From Yponomeuta sedellus (Eukaryota > Arthropoda > Insecta > Lepidoptera > Yponomeutidae): a stretch of 64,000 nucleotides of DNA. The stretch covers positions 8,519,001 to 8,583,000 of the forward strand of contig OW203732.1 of the NCBI GenBank assembly GCA_934045075.1. The letters are read 5' to 3'. The translations under genes and the position numbers were made by a program. This document shows positions 27,101-42,100 of this stretch, piece by piece. The first letter of the stretch is position 1. The number at the start of each line of letters is the position of its first letter. The notes beneath the pieces are model-generated. The model did not search any database. It was not told where the DNA came from and worked only from the letters and a program-made list of their open reading frames with translations.

Positions 27101-30100
27101 TAAAAGCGCTAGGCCAGTCTACTCCACCTTAAAACAATAGCCTAGGCACTGCAGCGTCCGAGTGTCCCTTCACCCATCTAGTGTGAGTAAAGGTACCATT
27201 GGGCACTGTATAAATCATCTCAGATAATCCTCACCATCAGCCATTCGACGCCTACGTGGGACATTACGTAGAAGTAGAAGCCAAAGAAAGCTAGAGAGCT
27301 GTTAATAGTAGATTAGATTAATAAAATAAAAATAAAAATATTTTATTGCGTTATCAACTTAACATTAACATTACACTGTGGTGGGGACTTCCTATTAAGT
27401 GTATAGACACCTGTGCCAGGAAGCCCCGCTTTTCCTATACTAGATGAATTTAATTAAGTTATTTTATTTAGATTAGATTAATACAATTTATTGCACACCA
27501 TAAATTAAGGGGCTTGATGGTGCTTACAAGCGCCACATCAAAAAACATCACTGCTTGTTCTATAATACGTTTTTATCTAAAAGTGAACATGAGAATTCTT
27601 AACAACTATTTTTAGAACCTACAACGCAGAACCTAGAATCAACAACCAAGGACTTTAATCAATTTCCGCCAAAAACGGCCGTTTTAGCGGAAATCGATTA
27701 AAATTAGTCTGTTGATCCTAGGTCCTAGACTAGGTTCTAAAAATTGTTGTCGCAGTTGTTGGAATTTCTCATGTTTGTCATCATCATCGTCGTCAGGCTA
27801 TACTAGTCCACTGCTGGACATAGCCCTCCCTTAAAGAGCGCCACGTTGTGCTATGATAGGGGGTAATGCCCATAATCCCCACGCTGGGCATGCGGGTTGT
27901 GGATCGCAGTTCGGTGGAATTGTACTGCATGGGGCGCTGCTGCCCACCCCCCGGTTCTCATGTTCACTTTTAGATAAAAACGTATTATACTCGTAAAACA
28001 AGTCATGATTACTTTATAGCGCTAGTTAGTGCCCCGAAGCATCTTAACAGATTGGCAGTCGAGAAGTAGGGGGAAAGAATCTCAATGATTACCGACGAAA
28101 TAAAAGTTACAAACTTTGCTACAAACTATTACAAAAAAAGCTTAGCTCCGCTAAAAGGCTTCTTTACCTGATACACGTCACTCCCAGGCCGGAACAAGTT
28201 ATAGGCCAGCATACTGTGGTAAGTAAGGACGCTGGCTCCCGACTTCGCTGAGCTAATATTTGACTGGGAACTTCGCACTGAGAGAACTCCCACTTGAAGG
28301 GGTAAATGGAGATATTAATACATATTGTAGGACTGAAATTGTAACCACGCACATGACGCTACTTTGCTATTTGCCCTCGCTTGCATAATCAACATTTTTA
28401 ATGATTGTGAAATAATGAATTAGTTATAGTTGCAAATCTGGTCTGCCGAGACTAGAAATATAATTAAGGAGATTTTAGGCATATTTCAATTTATATATCG
28501 TACCTTTTCTAGGAAAGTAGCTGACCCCGTAAACGGATTTTGCCATATTAATAAATTAGCCTACGATCTATTCTTATATAGGTATAAAAAAGTGTATATT
28601 TGGTAGGCCAAATATACACTTTTTTAATAAAAATCGTTGTAGCCATTTCGGAGTAGTTCGATAACAAACACTGTGTCATTAGATTTTTTTAATACAGTTG
28701 CTCATAAAGTGGCGTATTGCAGGGACGTATAGCGTGCGGGATGTGGGTTATTACACACTCGTGCTTTTTTTTTACCTTTCCCGCACTCGTGCGTTTTCTT
28801 TCCCAACTGTCAAAATAATGTCTATAAAAAGAAAAACCAACCATGAAGTTTTTACTAAAAAAAAATCATAGAAGTTTTTATGAGCTAATTTGTTTCAATA
28901 TCAGATTTAATGATTTGATTGAATGAGTTAAGTTAGGTTTCATTTCATTTCATCTCATTAAATTTCATTTTCATTTCATATCAATAAAAAAATCTACTGA
29001 AGACTTGGCTGTATGGGCATAGTTCCCTTTGCCTACTAGAAAGGGTGAAGAAAAAAATCTCTGCTTATATTTTTTTACGGTTGGCGCCATTTTCCAAATA
29101 TTTTTTCTATATTAAATTGCTTATTTTTTTCGCAACTGTATTAAAAATAGTCGTTCAGTACACGTGCGGAACCGTCATTGCAAAGTGTTCCGACAAATGT
29201 CTACCCGAGCAGAGGCGCAGCCGAAGGCGAGGGTTGACAGTCGGAAATCTTTGCAATGACAGCCTTTCCGCACTTGTAATGAAATATACTATTATTGACA
29301 TCCGTGACTATTATATATTAGATATGAAGCACAGATTAAAACAAGGAAAATAAAGAGAAAGCATTCCTTTTCAAACAACTCTTAGCAGTCGATAATTTTA
29401 TTTTTCTACTAGCTGACCCTGCGAATTTCGTACCGCCTAACAGTCGATTCTTTATTTTTTTTATTTTTCACTCCGTAAGAACCATCCTCGTACTTCAAGG
29501 AATATTCTAAAAATAGAATTAGCGAAATCGGTTTAGCTTATCTCGAGATTTGCGCTTACCAACACATTCAGCGATTCATTTTTATATTATAGAGATTCAC
29601 GTGTAGGCCATATTTGGCAAAAATCATTGTGTGATTTTTACATTTGACAAAAATGGCCTTTTTCTTACATGAATATTTGACAGTAAATGAAAAGGAAAGT
29701 CGCGTGTTAACGTAAGCCTTGCAGGCGTAGATAGAGTCTCCCTCTACGCTTGCAGGGCTTTGCTTGCGAATGATGCAACAGGATACTCTTTAATTTAGGC
29801 AGATTACGGCGCAGGTCATAAATTTAAGAAGAAGTAACCTAACTCCAAATGAAATGAAAAGGTTTTATTCAAAGTAGCGCAGAAACTGCGGCTTATTGAA
29901 GTTTACAGTTCAAACTAGGTGTCCACTTCAAAATCTAGATAATTTTGGAGAAAAAATGGACAAAAAAATCTCCAAACTCAGACTTTCAGTCTCTCAATTT
30001 TAAGAAACAAGGTATCTCAACTAGAAAACATAGGATCAAACTCTCATGCTTATATTTTGTTTTCTTTTTTAATATGTAGAGTTCCCTTAGGTATAAGAGG

Positions 30101-33100
30101 AAATAAACAAATTAAGCTATAGGTATTGGGATAGGTGACGTATTAGTAAAGGGGAAGATAAAAAGTACCCGGAACCGGAGTACGTGCATGCAACGAATTC
30201 TGAACGAAGGTGATCTGTCAGGATCGTGGCAAGTGGCAGTCTCTAGTCTCTGCCTACTCCTCTGGGATATAGGCGTGAGGTTATGTTATGTATTAGTATA
30301 AACGGCTCATACTAGATTGTTATAATAAGAAAGATAGGTACCTCCCGTTTCAGTGCGACTGGAACCACTCCGAGAATCAAACGCTGAGTCACCTGAGTAT
30401 TTCTCTATCTCGGATTCATCTGAAAACAAAAATTGTTTTAAAACTATATGTACCTATTTGTATTGTTTTAAACTAGTCGTCCGTGAAACGTGTTAACCGC
30501 TACTCTAATCCAAAGGTTGTCTGGAATGGTCTGTTTTTTAGTGTTAGTGATAAATCCTCCGTTTGTACTCTTAGGTTAAGAAACATCTATGTAATTTCCT
30601 TTCTTATGTACAATAAAGTGTTCTCTATCTACTATCTAATTAATAAAAGATCAGTCTAAAGTATGGAAAAAAGAGAACCTTAAAATACTAAAGCTAGATG
30701 CACTATAATATAAGGTATTAATTACAATGAAGTTATTCTATAGTAGTAGTACCAATAATAATGGTGGTTCGAACAGTTAGCTATAAAACGCGAGCCAATA
30801 AATCTATAAAACGCCCCATTAGAACTACTGCTGCTAGAATCCCTAACTCCTTGCTAACAGCTGCTACTGCACAACGCATTATAAATTTCACGCTGTGTGA
30901 AAAATCCTTCTACTTTTCCGACTATAGCGGGATCTGTGGTTTTACTTTTTAGTAAGAACCACTTTTACTGTAGGAAAAATATCGAAATCGTTGGACCGAC
31001 GGTCTGAGACTGCTTCGATTGTCAGCTGGTTGTGGATGGTAGAGGAAAGTGTAGAAGTGTGATGATTCATTGCTTGGTCTCGAAAGTTTAGTATGTAAAA
31101 CTGTCATACTTTTTTACTGTTTTGACTTAATGACGACTGTAAAAGTGTTCGTAGTGACGAGTTGGAGTGGAGATACTTAGACATTTTCTACTGAAATATT
31201 TCTGAAACTGTAAACTTGTCATTGGCCTGAGTTTTTATTGGTTCAGTTTTTATTTCAATTTTAATGTATGTTTTTCATAGCTGTAAGTTTTCTATTACAA
31301 TAAAATAACCTTACCTGAAGAATTTTCTTCAGAAGGAATGTCCATGGTAATCGGGAGTATATAGTCCTTAGTTGTCTCAAATGCTTTGTTCAAGGGTTCC
31401 TGGATCTTCGAATAGTACTTGACGAGGCTAAAGAAAGTCTGACTGGGTATCACTAGCAGGTCCAGGCTTCTACTTGCGTATATCGAGACATCGGAGCAGG
31501 CTATCGCTTGCTATATTGAAACGCAAAATTGCACTATAAAATCACATGAAAAACGTTAAATTTCCAAGTTATAAGTACAGGATGAATCGCTAGTAGCACC
31601 GGGTGCCTAAGTGACCATAAACGATCACGAAGGTTAAGCGACATAGGGCGCGTTCAGTGCATGAATGGGTGACTGTCTTTCACTAACGCTACTAGCAATT
31701 TTCCGAGCGCTTCCATGCTTCGCCAGGCAAGTTAAGCAGTTGGTGCCGGCTGCTACCGATAAATGGCAGTCGTTAAGCCAAATAATACCAGCCACTAGTC
31801 TTGCAAGCCTCCACCAGTCCGGACTTGGCCCCTGTGGTGGAGTATGGCCTATACGTTCCTCAGGGAAGAGACCCATGCCCCTCGGTGGGGACATAATGGG
31901 TTGATGATGATGAAAGATAGGATGCAACAAATTGATAAGAACAATTGTTACAAAGAAAAGCCTAGAAGATGCATATAATTCTACACATCCTTTATCTACG
32001 ACTTGCGTTAGAATAATAACGTACTATCGTATTAGTTAATATTTTTATTAAATCTACGGTAGACTTACCCCGGTAAAGTTCCCAAACATTCCTCCGGGGC
32101 CCATGCAAGTTATCATTTCATTATATGATGACATGACATCAACCTTAAAGCAAAGAATTAGGTAAGGAGTGAATAATATCGATCTAATAGTTTTTTTTGT
32201 CTGTCTTTATAGATCAGTGTCATATTATATTTTTCTTACATACTTTGCAGACACGACACCACATTATACTTTTATAGTCGAACTACAACTTGCACTCGAG
32301 TTATTTGAGATAACATAACATTTACATAAATGCACTTTCATTGCTTCTGGCCCCACACTAGGATACCCTGTGTCGTGGGAACCAGAAACAACGAGATCAC
32401 AAACATGTAAACATCCAAGACCGGGCGTTTTTTTTTGTCCCCAGCCGGGGTTCGAACCCGGGACCTCTCGCATGGTAGGCAGGTGCACTACCGCTGTGCC
32501 ACAGAGATCATCTTTTTTTCACTCATGACCACCGGTGTGGTAATCAGACATGATACCGCTTGTTGGCGACAGATCTCTTTATTTTTTAGTTTTTCTTTAC
32601 GTAGATCGTTATTTATTCATGTTGTCAGTTTTAAACTTAATTAGTTCTAGTTCTTATTATCTCTATTATTATCCTAAGTTTTATTTCATTTTTTAGAAAA
32701 GAAAAGTAGCGGCGCGGTGTGACTGTCTCGTTGATCTAGCGGTATAGACCGCTAGATCAACGAGACAGTGACAGTGTAACAAACACACTTCTACGTAGTC
32801 AAAAATATCACAAATACATACATGAAACATTCCTATTCTGATATTCGAGCAAATATCATGAACCTATCGATATTCGAGTAAAAAACATATAACTCCCACT
32901 CACCTTCCCGCGATAAATAATATAAATGTAGGGCTGTATATCCCGGCACTGGATGACAGTTTCGCCCTTGAGGAAGTACATCTCAGTGAGGTGTTGTGTG
33001 ATGACCCTGATGAAGGACCGCTCTACGTTGCCGAATAGCGGAACTTCCCTTAGCGTACGCTCGTACATGAACACTAGCGTATCTTCCATGAGAGCCGAGT

Positions 33101-36075
33101 TCAAGAGGCGGCAAATTTTCTACAAGATTTGATATACATTGGTATTTGCAACTACGTAACGAGATTATTTTTACAGTGTCAAGTGGAACTTTCACTTACA
33201 CTAGATCGGTGAAAAGAACACTAGGACGTTGCAGTGCCTGGGACATTGTATTTCAGAGGATTTAAGCTTGCCTGACACCTTTTGTTCTAAATTACTTATT
33301 TAAGAAATTTAAAGAATACATATTCCTGCGATGCAGGAAGAGACCCGTGCCCCAGCAGTGGGGACATACAAAGGTTGATGTCGAACAGAATACATATTAA
33401 AAAACAACCTTCACTGAAACCTGAGTGAGGTGAGTTAGTCATCCAAGTCGCGGGTTTTCTCACGATGTTTTCTATCACGGTTAGCGAGTAGTATTGCTAT
33501 TATAATTTTGCTAGTCTACGTAAGTTTGAAATTAACAGAGTATAGTAATAATAATTTCCACACAACAAAATCACTTGTTACCTGGCGCGATAACCTAACA
33601 ATGACTTGGTTGGTATGAGGCAACCTATACTAAGGCCATGAAATCTTTGAATAAAATAAGCTTTTTTATCATTCTACAGGACACATGAATATATGAAAAT
33701 ATTCGTTAATTTTGCGAACTGTTACATACTAAGGATCAATAGTTACGATACATACTTGAGGGTTACTGCCGTTAGTCCTCTTCCAGATATATTCAAAGTA
33801 CTTCAAAGTTTTCTCAGCTAGCACGGGCTCAGTGTTCTCTTGATACAGAAAATTACGAAGGTCATTTGTTTTCTCCTAAAATAAGAAAAACAATACTTCT
33901 TTAGAACTATTGCTTTGTTGCACAAAATAAATAGTAAATTTAAAAACCTATTTAGAGGCTAAAAATTCCACCCATGCCGGGATTCGAACCCGCGACCTCT
34001 GGGTATTCGTGCCAGCGCTCTTTCCAACTGAGCTAATGGGCGACTCACCGGCATCAGTGAAATTTCGAACCTCTTCACAATATTCTCTGTATTACGTACA
34101 GGCAGCGACATCTGGCTGAAGTAATTTGCATCACTTACAGCCCCGAGTACCTACTTTGCAGTTAGGTTTTACATCGGAATGATATCGCTGTACCCACATG
34201 ATTATATTATTTTTAATGCACTAACCCGTGCTAAGGACAAATAATAAAAGCCTCTAAATAGGTTTTTAAATTTGCCCTTAGCATGGGTTAGTGCATTAAA
34301 AATAATATAATATAAATAGTATTGCAACCAATATTTTGAGTCGCGTTGTCAAAGCCAGGATCTACCAAAAAACTTATAAGAAAACAATAAGAAAGTAACG
34401 ATTCTAAAATCTTGCTTTCACGGAAGCGCCAACTTTTCAATACAGACGTATTGAAACGTGACATTGAAGCGTTTTGTAGCGCATCTGCCTACCGTTCGAG
34501 AAATCCCGGGTTCCATCCCCGGACAAAAAAAAACTGAGGACAAGAAAAAAAACCCAGGTCTTGTATGTTTACATGTTTGTGATGTCGCTGTTTCTGGTTC
34601 CCACGACACAGGGTATTCTAGTGTGGGGCCAGAGGCAATTTATGTGCCAGTATGTAAATTTTATGTTATGTATTCTGCTCATCCAACTCTAAAATCCAAA
34701 CTCAAGGTTTGACAATGAGCCTTGGAGCGCCAAATGAAACGGGATTAAATTCGTAACACCACAGTACGCCTCTGAACCAAACCTGCTAACATCACAGTGG
34801 CGACAGCATAGCTCAAGAAGAGGCAGGCTGTCATTATCTGCCGAATTACCCGAATACAGTCCTACATAGGAAAGTCACCTATATCTCTTGTGGCTTCTCG
34901 CTAAGGTGGTCAATATCTCATGTGACCAATCGCAAAAGTGACGGTCATCTCACAAAACCTACATATACATTGACAAACGGTGACCGAGGGTAACTGAGCA
35001 CTGTTTCGCTGTCATTGATGAATAAAAATTTACTAATCTATGTATAAATTATCATATTCTTGTTGCCAATTCAACGAGTGCACATTTGTGCTGTTGAAGT
35101 ACAAGGAGATGTTAACTGTGTACTTTGTCCGTTATGTTACTGTTTTTTTTATTCTAAGCATTTGTGTTGTAAGTTGTGTTATCTGTAAGGAACGTAGTCA
35201 TGACTACTAACTTGTATAAACTTCAGTACTTTGTCAAAGTCAAAATAGTCAATTTCTCGTACATCAGGCTTCTAGCCTGCAGCCTAAAGCATAATGTGAG
35301 AAGGTTCTAAGGTTTTTACATGTTAGTGCACCTATATTACCTATATTTTGGCATGTTTTGAGTGTTAAGCCCTTAAATAAATGTTTTCTTTATCTATCTA
35401 TGTAAGTTTGGAAGCTTTGTGTACCCACTCTGTGTTCCAGCAAAGCATATGCGGCTGAGGATCGCGTTGAAGCAACGTAGCCGAACATGAAAGCAAAGTA
35501 TAGCACTCCGAAGATCTGAAGCATCATGACCATCACGGTGTCGGTGGCGTTAGCCACAATCTCTGGCGTGCAGCCGGATCCTGGTCAAACAGGAACGAAC
35601 ATATAGTTGGCCGCAAACTTTGATATAAGCAAGCAAACTGAAGAATGGTTGTAGAGGTCTAACAAAAATTGGTCAAGATATTTTCGTGAGTCAAATACTA
35701 CGCCAAAGTTCTTATATGAAATATCACGTAATTTTTAATATTTAGAATTATTGTCATTGTTTAATTATCCTGTCGCCAAATCCATGACCACAACTTTTTA
35801 TCAAGCTTGTTTGCGCTAGACCTCCTCCGGCCGTTAAGATAACCGGAGTCCAACGAAGAAGCTGTTACTTGATCTATATTTATCCTTACAATATATTTAA
35901 CTTTCTAACTTTTATATGACACAAACATAAAATGCAATGTAAGTACTAACCAAGAAACATTTCGAAGACCCAGTAGAAGGTGTAAATGTACTCCAAAACG
36001 GCAACTAAAAGAGATTACAGTTACTGTCAGCACAAAATATTTACATAATACTGTAGATAACTCTAGAAAAGGACA

Positions 36076-36109
<34 letters not shown>

Positions 36110-39100
36110 ATAGCATAAAGGAGTTAAATCTGTTGAGCCCAAACTCATAAAATTTATATAAGAGGCTACGGATGTTAATAGTTGGTTTTACACCGACTGT
36201 TTCAACATAGTTTGATCATAGGCGATACCATTTTTTTTTATCAAAAAGTATACGGCGGGTAAACATAGTTAGTAAGAACTAAAGTGTGTCTATTTATTGT
36301 CACATAGGTGGATGACTGTTTAAGAGCATTTATGCACGGACGGCGTGAAGCAATGTCAAATCATTAACCTCTACGACTGCGAGTACTTTGCAGATCAGTG
36401 AAGTTAGTTTTCTTCTATGGCCAACGTAGTTATGTGCCCATATTTTTTTCACCACCACATAGCTTATACTTTCCTAAGGCCTATTCTTTGCTTTATCAAT
36501 CAGCGTTATTGGTAAGGTTCTAAGTGAAAACTACCTGATGATGATATGATGGCACAACCTTGCGCTATGGCGCTCATTAGGGTAGGGCTATGTCCAGCAG
36601 TGGACTAATATAGCCTGAAGAAGAGGAAGTAAAAACTAACTTCACAGACCTATAAAGTACTATAAGGATATGATATTGCCTCGCGCCCGTCCGTCAAAAG
36701 AAAGTCCAAATTGCTACGAAGTGAACTTTTTAAACGACGTCTCACGAGTTGACTCCCTTACAAACGCAGTTTAGCAGTTTTAAGCATGTTCAATTGCGTC
36801 CTCTAAACGTTATGGTAAAGCTCCATTGCGTTCTAGCTCGTTGTCTGTACATTAAAACCAAAGCACGTCTGTATGAAAATTGCAGCTCGAGTGGTGAATC
36901 AAGGGGCGACATGGAGCTAACTAACGCCACGAATGGAAAAATACCCTTATTTGAAATATACTTCTGCAAAACGTGAACATCTGAATAATGATGGTGTTTT
37001 CCTATTTGTAATAACTACGAACTACACTTAGGGTCCATAACCTAGGCCTTTAATCGATTGGTGTTGAAAATGCTTGAGATTTCTGAGGTATTGTTTTTGC
37101 AGAAACTTTTATTTTTTCGAGCGTCTAGAGGCTTTCAAGCCAGCCGGCAGTGCGAACCGTGTGACTTAAACGGCAATTCAAATACAGTCGTAATTTGGTT
37201 TTATAACAGGTTCTGTTAGCACCTTAACTAACCTGTGTAAGACTGCTTCGCGCCGTTCGTCAGCAGCGCGGAAGTACAGTTGGCGTACAGTAAGTACGAG
37301 TTGGGTGGTAGGGAAATGGTACAGGTGGCCACGAACGAGAATGCTGTGGCCACGTTGACCACCGTCAAGGCCAAAGGAAGGAACTTGAACAGAACGACCG
37401 CTTGGTTCACGCGCATTATGTCACCTTCCCAGTAGTGGAATGCTCCGGTTATTCGGAAAACCTGGAGAAAGGTTGAGATTATTATTGGCGTTAAAATTAT
37501 TTATTTCATTAGGTGGATACTGTACATTAAGCAGGGTTAACTAGTCTGTAGTTTATTCTAGCCCACCCATGCACCAAAGCTCACCAAACCGAAAAAGGTA
37601 TAGATACCGCGAACCACTCACATAAAATAGCTATAACGATAACACACCTACTTCACGTGGCCGGCTATTTTTTGGATTTTATTTTGTGTGCTATAAAGCG
37701 TAACAAACAAACAAGATTTCAAAACAGAAAAACAATAGGGAGTTTACGTAACGTGCTACGGCGTAGTAAGCTACGACGTAGTAGTTAGTAGTAGGCCGGC
37801 CGTATTGTTCGGATCCCCGAATCGGTGGCTAAATTAAAACTTACTTGGAACATTTTGTTCAACCGATATAGATCTTGATTAACGTTGCTGTTCATGAAAC
37901 TTATCTGCAAAGTAATAGGTATACAATACGTAATATAATTAACGCATTTTTTAAATGTATCATCACTTTCTAAAATAAGTGTTTCCACAAAACCCGTGGT
38001 CTTCCTTTCTTTCCACATAAAGTAAGGTTAAATATAAAGACCATAATAATAAGCATTTTGTGAACTATACTTGTAAAGACTTATTTACCATCACATCGAA
38101 CGGGAATACAATCATGAGGTCCAACAGAAAACCGTGCTTCAGATAATGGGATATCGTAAGCAGCGGATGCGTTACTAGCAGCGACCGATCATCATAGTAA
38201 GCTACGTAGGCCATCACTACCAAGTCCGCATAAAGGAATATGTCTGCCCAGTAGTAGGTGCTTCGGAAATAGTGTTGTCGTGTCTAAATATCAAAATGGA
38301 CAAACATTTTCTGATTAGAAGGGCTGACTACTTGTGAGTTTGGTAAGATACAAGCCGCTTCTTTACAGATATTTAAAGATTTAGTAGATTGCAGCACATT
38401 AAAAAGTTTGTCCTATGTCTTATTTCATAGAACTATTCTTGACTATAATTCACGGTTTACTATTACAATTCAATGTACATTGCGTAACCGATTAATGCAC
38501 AGCAAAAAATGCCGCCGATTGTAATGAACCTTTGTAAATAATTTTTGTTTGTTTTTTCTGTAGAATAAATAATTTCTCTATCATGTTATTAACAAGACAT
38601 GACTACGCAATGTGCATGGAATTGCCATAATAAACTATGAATTGTAGTTGTATGAAAGTCAGGGCTAGGCGGAAGGTTACCTGAGGATGGTCGGTTTAAC
38701 TGTCCATAGGAGGAGGAAGAACCTGGTATGTGCTATTTAGAAATAGCGGAGCTCATACTGCGCACGCAGACTTAAAATCTGCTCGTCTTATACGCATTAA
38801 CTCGAAAGCTTTTATCATGCTTCTAAAACATGATTTTAAAAGTTTTGTTCTGTATTAAAAGTGAATTTGGTTGGCTAAATCAACCATCACATCACTTTTT
38901 AAAAACCTATTTAGAGGCTAAAAATTCCAACTCAGCTCAGCTCAGTTGGATAGAGCGCTGGCACGGATAGCCAGAGGTCGCGGGTTCGAATCCCGGCATG
39001 GTTGGAATTTCAGCCTCTAAATAGGTTTTTAAAAATTGTCCTTAGCACGGGTTAGTGCATTAAAAATAAAAATAGTATAATCATGTGGGTACAGCGATAT

Positions 39101-42100
39101 CATTCCGATGTAAAAACCTAACTACAAAGTAGGTAGTCGGGGCTGTAAGTGATGCAATCTACTTCAGCCAGATGTCGCTGCCTGTACGTAATACAGAGAA
39201 TAGTGTAAAGAGGTTCGAAATTTCACTGATGCCGGTGAGGCGCCCATTGCTCAGTTGGATAGAGCGCTGGCATGGATAGCCAGAGGTTCCGGGTTCGAAT
39301 CCCGGCATGGTTGGAATTTCAGCCTCTAAATAGGTTTTTAAAAATGTCCTTAGCACGGGTTAGTGCATTAAAAACAAAAATAGTATTATCACATCACTGT
39401 CAGTATGTTAACATGGATCATTAATTGGTATGTTTCCAATCGAATAAAGTATCTAGACGTTATCGGACTATGAAAAAATTCAGAGGTCAGTCTAGTGGTC
39501 GAGTCATCCATATTCATTCGAATAAGATCACAGTTTTAACGAATGTATTCATTATGTGAGAAAACTCTGTGGAAGATCAGAAATAACACAACATTTAATT
39601 TGACGTATGTACTTATGTGAGTGGAAGGGCTGGTAAGGGTCGTCCCAGGCGGACATACATCGACCAAATAGGGGATGTATTAGCAAAGGGGAAGATAAAA
39701 AGTACCCGGAACTGGTGTGCGTGCTTGCAACGACTTATGAACGTTGATGAAGTGAAGGTGATCTGTCAGGATCGTGGCAAGTGGCAGTCCCTGGTCTCTG
39801 CCTACCCCTCTGGGATACAGGCGTGAGGTTATGTATGTATGTACTTATGTAAAATAAAACACTTACTGCAATATTATATGGTACTAGTACGACGTAAATG
39901 AAGGCAACGAGAAACCGCAGAGAGCACCAGCACTTCAGAAACAGCCCGTGAGGCGTTATGGACCCCGGCAGTATAACGTATCTTATATGCCTGGAATAGT
40001 ACATTACACAACTAGGGTGGTAATACAAAGAAAGGCCGAGATCGCAGAAGTTTGCGGCCCGAGCTGCAAGCGAGGGACGTAAATATGCGATCGAGAGCTT
40101 TCTTTATTACCTCCCGTGTTGTGTACATCTTTTTATGTCTACACATGGCCAGAAAGCGGCTTTTTCCGTACGCGCAGCGTGCGGAAAAAGCCACTTTATT
40201 GCCAGGTGTGGCATAAATATATTAACGTACTTGCAGCTTATGTATGTATTCGAAACTCTGCTTCTTAGTCCTATGAGTGATAAGCTGTACCAAGGCCGGA
40301 TTGCGTCTGTGCCTTTGGCCAATAGGTATTTATGTTTCATTTACCTTTTTATTCCACTTAAACAATTGTTGTTTTGTGCTACTGCAGCTTGTTCAAAAAC
40401 AATGGTTTTATAAAACACAAGTGTTGCGCCTTTTTTGTAGTTTGTTTCTCAGTCATCTGTTATATCGGAGAGACTGAGTCAGAGAGAAAAACCCAAAGTA
40501 TTTTTTTAATAACATAACATTTACATACAGGCACATACATTGCTTCTGGCCCCACACTAGGATACCCTGTGTTGTGGGAACCAGAAACAGCGACATCATA
40601 AACATTCAACACCGGTTTTGTCCCCAGCCGAGGTTCGAACTCGGGACCTTTTGCGTACTAAATTGGACAAGTAAGAATAAATAGACTATAAGTGTAAACT
40701 CCAACTAGGTTCTTCTGCAGTCAGTAGTTTTGTTGTGTGTGTGTGTGTGTGAGGGTGTGTGTGTGTGTGTGTAGATGAACATTGCTACCCGCTTACTGAC
40801 CTCATAATCCCTAACTGATCAAACACCTTGGCATAAGTCCTAAAGTGGCGACCGGTCATCACGACAAAACTCTCCTTAATCTCTTGCTAGAACAATGTAT
40901 GAGAATTCAAGCTACTGACAATTGATAGATCATTAAGAAATAGTGGTTAGTAGGTGCTTTTACTATATATTCACCGTCTTATTGGTATAACGCAGATAAT
41001 CTTCAAACCCGATACGGTTAATAAACTTTGCTCGTTGAAAGTTTCATTATTTATCGATTCTGAAGAAACGGTTTTTTGGGTTTGCGTTATTTCAATAATA
41101 CTCCAAGGTAGGTACTCCTACTCGTCTAACAAGAAGGATTGTCGGATAGCTTTAGTACACGTGGATTCTACTCGGTTACATATTTAAGTTTTCTCAAATA
41201 TGAAGATTGATCAGTTGTGAACAGTACCAAGTTGAAGTTCTTAGGGCCAATTTCTGAATTGTCCTTAATCTATTATCTCTAAAAAGTTGCAAATGTGTTA
41301 TTGGCACAAGTAACCGTTTTCAGCACGACCATTTTAAACCAGCTATTAATAAGTTTGTACATACCGGAACAAAAGGTGCAATAATATTGCTTGTTAATAT
41401 ATTATATTAACAAGTCACGTTCTTGGTAAAATTTCAAGCAGTCCAGTAAATGGTCATTAAACGGTCGGTTAATGATTAGTCGGGATGCTATTGTTCCTAG
41501 CACACCAAGGACAGGACAGCATTCAAAACCATTTTACAAGAACTGAACTCTACGAGTAACTCGCCAGGGGACATATTCTATACATTAAAGATCGTTATCA
41601 ACCCTTGTGTCCCCACTGCTGGGGCACGGGTCTCTTTTTAGGCCATACTCCACCACGGGGGCCAAGTCCGGGTTGGTGGAGGATTGTAAGACAGTGGCGG
41701 GCCTTACCGTCAGAAGACATTTAAGATCGAATTTTGCAAATCAGTCATGAAACAGTCAACATTAAATTAACTTTACCGCTATCCTGTTAATTTTCGTGTC
41801 AAACTTCCCAGACAGTGGCTTGGCCTCTTCAAATTGTTCGGCCATACTTTTTATTTCGTCGTTTTCTAAAACCTGTTAAAGTATTTATTTGCAAATTAAA
41901 AGGTCTGGAGATTGTGAATTTTGCTCGTAAGGTCATTATTTACAATTTTAACTCTAAGTTCAGGAATATAGTTGTTTTAACTATAGGTAGTCATTTGACT
42001 CTTTCAGTGCCAGTTAATTTAATCTCCTAACTAATGTTTTCCAACTTTTCTGTCACGTGCTACAAATAAAATACATAACGAAAAATCCTACAAAGTCTTA

